NCBI GenBank assembly: GCA_001599915.1 | Contig: BCIG01000023.1 | Location: forward strand, 461,438-525,437 | Source of the DNA: Symbiotaphrina buchneri | Taxonomy: Eukaryota > Ascomycota > Symbiotaphrinales > Symbiotaphrinaceae | DNA length: 64,000 nucleotides | Direction of reading: 5' to 3' | Shown: positions 59,750 through 64,000 of the stretch, piece after piece | Layout of the letters: every line of letters starts with the position of its first letter | Position numbering within the stretch: the first letter of the stretch is position 1 | Notes under the pieces: model-generated | Told to the model about the DNA's origin: nothing | The model's database searches: none | What the model saw: the letters and a program-made list of their open reading frames with translations, nothing else | Position numbers and translations under genes: made by a program

Positions 59750-60459
59750 CTGTCGTGAATGAGAGCTCTCAAGTTGCAGATCGTTTCGGCACGGAAGATC
59801 CATATGGGGTCGGTAAGCTCCGAGAGCCTAGTGACTCGCTGACCCCTGATCGCCAGGAACATATCGAGGATATCTTACAGCACATCTAGAATTCATTATA
59901 GTTGATAATGATGCGAGTTCCTAAGTGAATAGGCAGAAGGGAAATTGGGGATCTGGATCGCAGGCACATCGATTCCTGTCGCTTCGCTGCCATGTCCGGT
60001 TTGTCACTGGTCACAACCGTGCAGGGTTTCTGGTGATCAGGGGTTCCAAACCATTATGAGAGCGCGGTGACTGCTTGGAACAGGTTTGTAGGTTCTTCCA
60101 AAAACATTTACATTTCACTGCTCATCCCACTTGAGGTAAACAGGTGGTCCAAATCAGTATCAATCACAGCACGGATGCACCACAATACACTAATTCCCTG
60201 CAATTTTTCTACATCGCGAATAGGACTGAAATGATGGAGCCGTTCAATTCTATAAATCATATCCTGATCCTCGAAGCACACTCCCTGATCCGGCATGCAG
60301 GAATCTGATGCTGCAGTGTTTACAAGGAGATGCCCATAGATGCCGAACGAAGAATTAGCTTAAAGACAGCAAGCCGAAATGCACAATCATGACAACTTTT
60401 CAGCCCATGACCCAGAGAGAGCGCCATGTAGAGACAACCGTCATGCACCCATAAGCAAC
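59750..60459. other. Intergenic, no supported gene
   Basis: About 700 bp between the start of rrf1 and the stop of the ssb gene, both on minus. It presumably holds the rrf1 promoter and the 3' untranslated region of ssb. Confidence 0.5.
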
Positions 60460-62684
60460 TTAGCGGGTGGACATGGCCTTGGTGACAACCCTCTTCAGGG
60501 CAAGCTCCTTCTTCTTCAGATCATCGGATCCAGCATCCTCAATCTCCAATTGCGCCATGGCGTCACTGAGGGCAGACTCGATCTTGTCCTTGCTGCCACG
60601 CTTCAGCTTGAGCGACATGGTGGGGTCAGAGATGATCTCCTCGACACGGGAGATGTAGGACTCCAGCTGTTGCCGAGCCTCAAATTTCTTGGTGAAGGCC
60701 TCATCGCTCGACTTGAATTTAGCAGCATCTAGAGCGCGTCAGTACAGTACGATGAAGTGAAGGCGCAGTTCGACCTACCGCTGATCATATTCTCGATCTC
60801 AGAGGATGAGAGCTTTCCAACGGAGTTGGAGATGGTGATGTTGGCGCTACGACCAGAAGTCTTCTCCGTAGCAGTGACTTTCAGGATACCGTTGACGTCG
60901 ACCTCAAAGACGACTTCCAAGACGGCATCACCGGCCTTCATGGGAGGAATTGGAGCCAGGGTGAACTCTCCGAGCGAGGTGTTATCCTCGCAGTTCACAC
61001 GCTCACCTTGGTAGACCGGGAACTATATGATGTTAGCAGGTAGATACAATATCGATCGAGATTGGTTTTACGTACTTGAACGGTCGTTTGGCCATCAGCG
61101 ACTGTCGTAAATGTCCGCTTCTTAAGGGTAGGGACGGTAGCTCCGCGAGGCACCACAGGAGCGAAGATGTTGCCCTCCATAGCCACACCGAGAGAAAGAG
61201 GGACGACGTCGAGAAGAAGGAGATCGGCCGTGTCTGCTGATGTAGCCTTTCCGGACAGAATACCGGCCTGAACAGCGGCACCGTACGCCACAGCTTCGTC
61301 AGGGTTGATGCTCTGAGACAGTTGTCAGCGCTTCGAATCCAAATTTAGAAGTAAGGCGACGTACCTTCTCAAGCTTCTTGCCATCAAAGAAATCGCTCAG
61401 AAGCTTCTGTATCCGAGGGATACGTGTGGAACCACCAACAAGCACAATCTCGTCAACCTTGTTCTTTTCAATGTTGGCATCTTTCAGGACTTGCTGGACA
61501 GGGTCCAAGGTGCCCTGGAAGGCCTTGGCGTTCAGATCCTCGAAACGAGCACGGGTGATCTGAGCGTTGAAGTCCTCGCCATCGAAGAGAGAGTCGATCT
61601 CGACGGTAGTTTGCGCAGCGTTCGACAGGGTACGCTTGGCACGCTCGCAAGCAGTCCGGAGCCGACGGAGGGCACGAGCATCACCGGAAAGATCCTTCTT
61701 CGTCTTGCGCTGGAACTCCTTCTTGAAGTGTTCCAAAAGGTTGGTGTCAAAGTCCTGACCACCCAAGTGAGTGTCACCAGCAGTGGCCTTAACTGTGAAA
61801 ACACCACCCTGAATGTGAAGAAGGGACACATCGAAAGTACCACCGCCCAGATCGTAAATCAGCACATTCCGTTCCTTGTCCGACTTTCCGGACCCAAGAC
61901 CATAAGCAATGGCAGCAGCCGTGGGCTCGTTGATGATACGGAGGACGTTGAGGCCAGCAATGGCACCAGCATCCTTTGTGGATTGACGCTGGTTGTCGTT
62001 GAAGTAAGCGGGCACCGTAATGACAGCCTTCGAGACCTTCTTTCCAAGCTTGGTCTCGGCAACTTCTTTCATCTGATCGTCTGTTAGATCTGGCCGAGCA
62101 GACGGAAGAGGATTCTGCCATCATTTACCTTCATCAGGACCATGGCAGAGATTTCTTGGGGAGAGAAGGTCTTCTGCTCGCCCAAGTACTCGACCTGAAC
62201 GAAGGGGTTGCCGCCCTGGTCGACAACCTTGAAGGGCCATGTTTCGATATCCTTCTTGACGGTGGGGTCGTCAAATCGGCGACCGATGAGACGCCTGACA
62301 AGAAATGTTAGCATAATCCTCACGTGGGTTTTGGTCTGTTTAGGGCTTAGACTGACTTGATGTCGAAAATGGTGTTGGCCGGGTTCATGGCAGCCTGGTT
62401 CTTTGCGGCCTCGCCGATGAGACGCTCCTTGTCCGTGAAAGACACGAAGGAGGGAGTGCTGGTCCGATGTTAGTAACACTGCATATGGCCAGCTGGATGC
62501 GGATCAGCGTACGTGAAGTTTCCTTGCTCATTGGCAACTGTATCGAAGTCAGCATGGATCTCTCCACAAAGGGCAGGCCTATAGACGCACTGATCTCCAC
62601 ATTGGTGCCTTCATAGTTGGCGACACAGCTGTATGTGGTACCAAGATCGATACCGATCGCGCCTTCGTAGACTTCGTCAGACAT
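60460..62684 (-). CDS. ssb1: Ribosome-associated Hsp70 chaperone Ssb, 614 aa
   Basis: Eight exons on minus: 62684-62591, 62537-62513, 62458-62357, 62294-62129, 62072-61365, 61312-61076, 61022-60779, 60728-60460; 615 codons with stop. The ATPase domain shows [47 protein letters not shown] and [14 protein letters not shown]. The substrate-binding domain shows [12 protein letters not shown] and [16 protein letters not shown]. The end [13 protein letters not shown] lacks the EEVD of cytosolic Ssa. Length, start [20 protein letters not shown] and end identify the Ssb class, which binds nascent chains at the ribosome with the RAC co-chaperones. Introns are short (45-62 nt) and exon 2 has only 25 nt. 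Confidence 0.96.
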
Positions 62685-62694
62685 GGTGATGGTG

Positions 62695-62775
62695 GATGTG
62701 AGAGAGGAGAAAAGAGTGGATTGGAGACGGCGAGGTGGAGTGGAAGGAGGAGAAGGAGGGAGGAGGAGCAATTAT
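62695..62775 (-). promoter_or_regulatory. Pyrimidine-rich leader/promoter tract of ssb
   Basis: On minus the 80 bp before the ssb start codon are almost pure C/T with TCCTCC and TTCTCC blocks. Such CT tracts lie just upstream of highly expressed fungal genes, at or near the transcription start. No heat-shock element could be assigned. Confidence 0.6.
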
Positions 62776-63462
62776 TATTGCTAGGTGCAACTCGAATTTC
62801 TGAGTTTTTTTGCGCTGCAATTCTGCGCCGACGCTCGCTTACACACCCTTTCCCAGACAAGCGCGCCACCAAGATTGGGGTCCAGGCGCGCTAGGTACGA
62901 TATTTGAGTGCCACCGCCCTGGCTTACCTTATCGAGGTATCTTACCTCAAGGCAGCACAGGTAAGGTACCTTGCTTGATAAATCCCCCAGATCACCGGAG
63001 ATTCTTACATGACTGTAACCCAATGATCAATTGGCAGAGCAAGCAAAATGATGAGGATCGCTCTACCTAGTGGATCACATTCCCGGGGTCACGTTGAATT
63101 TGTTCACTCTGGAAGTACTGTATCATTAATCGCGATAACCTCCTAGGAGAGATTGGTGCCCACTACGGTGTGCTGTTTTGCGGGGTTCCTCCATATGGAC
63201 GTTGTGCGAGTAATTTACAATGCCCGACTCATGATCTGATGGCTGTCCAGCCGACCCAGCTGCAGCTCTATCCAGGTATGCAAGCCAAATGTTCAGGTGC
63301 AATCCCCGCATTACCACCTGAAAGGTTCCACGTCTCTTTCAGTGTTTTGTTCGCCGCGAAGTTCGCCAGTATGCTTGCCGACGCAACCCATGAGATGAGA
63401 AAAGCGCCATTGCGCCGGTAACAAAGAGGACCACTCCCGCCAGGATCTCTATATGTGCAAGT
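62776..63462. other. Intergenic region right of ssb
   Basis: About 690 bp: distal ssb promoter on the left and 3' flank of the right-edge gene. Contains a few AGGTACCT/TACCTT-like short palindromic sites near 62935-62970. No gene is supported. Confidence 0.5.
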
Positions 63463-64000
63463 CTATGTGCCCCTCAAAAGGTTGGCGTACACAGAAATCT
63501 TTTCTGTCTCGACGTCCTGACCCGGTGGTCCCGTCTTCGGTAAGCCCCGAACTGACATAGTAACCACTTCTACCTCGATCCTGTTCACACCAGTCATCAA
63601 CCGCACATCGCTTTGCGTCTTCCTTGGTTCACCCGGCACTGGTTGCAGGGCAAGTCTCTGCATGTTATGGGTCATGAAGACCTTCGGGATTCGTCCAGCC
63701 ATGTTAGAGCCGAGAGTTACCACGAGCTGCAGTTGATGATGCGAAGCTGGGAGATTTAGGGTAATGAACTGGTGAGTGGCAGTCGCCGAGGGCGGGACGT
63801 CAAGGTGTACTCTTCTCTTAACCTTAAGAACCGGGTGCGTGGAGACACTGAGGTTCGCAATCAGCGCATCCGTGGAACCTGTATTCCGTTAGATGGTTTA
63901 CTGAAATCGCGTGCTAGACTAAGGTCCGTCAATGCTTTACCTTTCCCTGGGGCTCTCCATCTATTGTCGGCTACGGCGGCGGGTGGCGCGATGGGGACCA
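63463..64000 (-). CDS. 3' part of an unrecognised fungal gene, cut by the window edge
   Basis: Two exons are visible on minus, 64000-63941 (incomplete) and 63878-63463, joined by a GTAAAG..ATACAG intron that keeps frame. The visible 150-odd residues begin VPIAPPAAVADNRWRAPGKG, continue STDALIANLSVSTHPVLKVK and THQFITLNLPASHHQLQLVV, and end MTGVNRIEVEVVTMSVRG, then DVETEKISVYANLLRGT at the stop. The repeated beta-strand pattern and the phrase GVNRIEVE suggest a beta-sandwich C-terminal domain. I recall similar endings in conserved fungal proteins but cannot name the family. The 5' portion lies outside the window. Confidence 0.75.

Overview
The window is nuclear DNA of a filamentous ascomycete (Pezizomycotina). 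Most genes carry short introns of about 43-95 nt with GT..AG ends and CTAAC/CTGAC-like branch sites, start contexts are eukaryotic, and there are intron-containing single-copy orthologues of the spliceosome, TFIID, lipid synthesis and protein folding. An affinity to Eurotiomycetes is suggested by protein style and by a recurrent intergenic TACTCCGTA/TACGGAGTA motif, but this is inference. I saw no CRISPR, operon, phage or intact transposon. Exon structures were worked out by hand: every joined model given as complete keeps one open frame from ATG to stop, but none has transcript support.

Left part (1-24,500) is gene-poor and regulatory. It holds three large C2H2 zinc-finger genes (3577-5394 +, 7586-10531 -, 16345-20229 -) whose zinc-binding regions share the same unusual arrangement and look like divergent paralogues. 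Between them lie a 537-aa Pro/Ser-rich protein of unknown function and a 100-aa CYSTM-type Cys-rich protein. The stretches 1-3576 and 20,230-24,000 hold no convincing intact gene.

Middle part (25,000-46,600): a mitochondrial-looking short-chain dehydrogenase; a 627-aa protein with FxPxPVETT repeats; a protein with an FFYWLDHGEGK-type domain and an unusual 5' end; a mitochondrial membrane protein divergent from a Vps3844-like vacuolar protein; a 98-aa three-exon hydrophobic protein. These are followed by NTR2, SmG, acetyl-CoA acetyltransferase (Erg10), the U5 snRNP GTPase Snu114 and an ethanolamine/cholinephosphotransferase (Ept1/Cpt1). Three of these (NTR2, SmG, Snu114) act in the spliceosome.

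Right part (46,600-64,000): a 12-copy 16-bp minisatellite, an intron-bearing tRNA-Lys(CTT), a PX-domain protein (Ypt35-like), a SAS4-like protein, TAF2, the APC/C subunit CDC26, an RG-rich mitochondrial protein, mitochondrial ribosome recycling factor, the ribosome-associated Hsp70 Ssb, and the 3' end of an unrecognised gene running off the right edge. Apart from the zinc-finger cluster, the region is mostly conserved housekeeping sequence, and the genes work in separate pathways.
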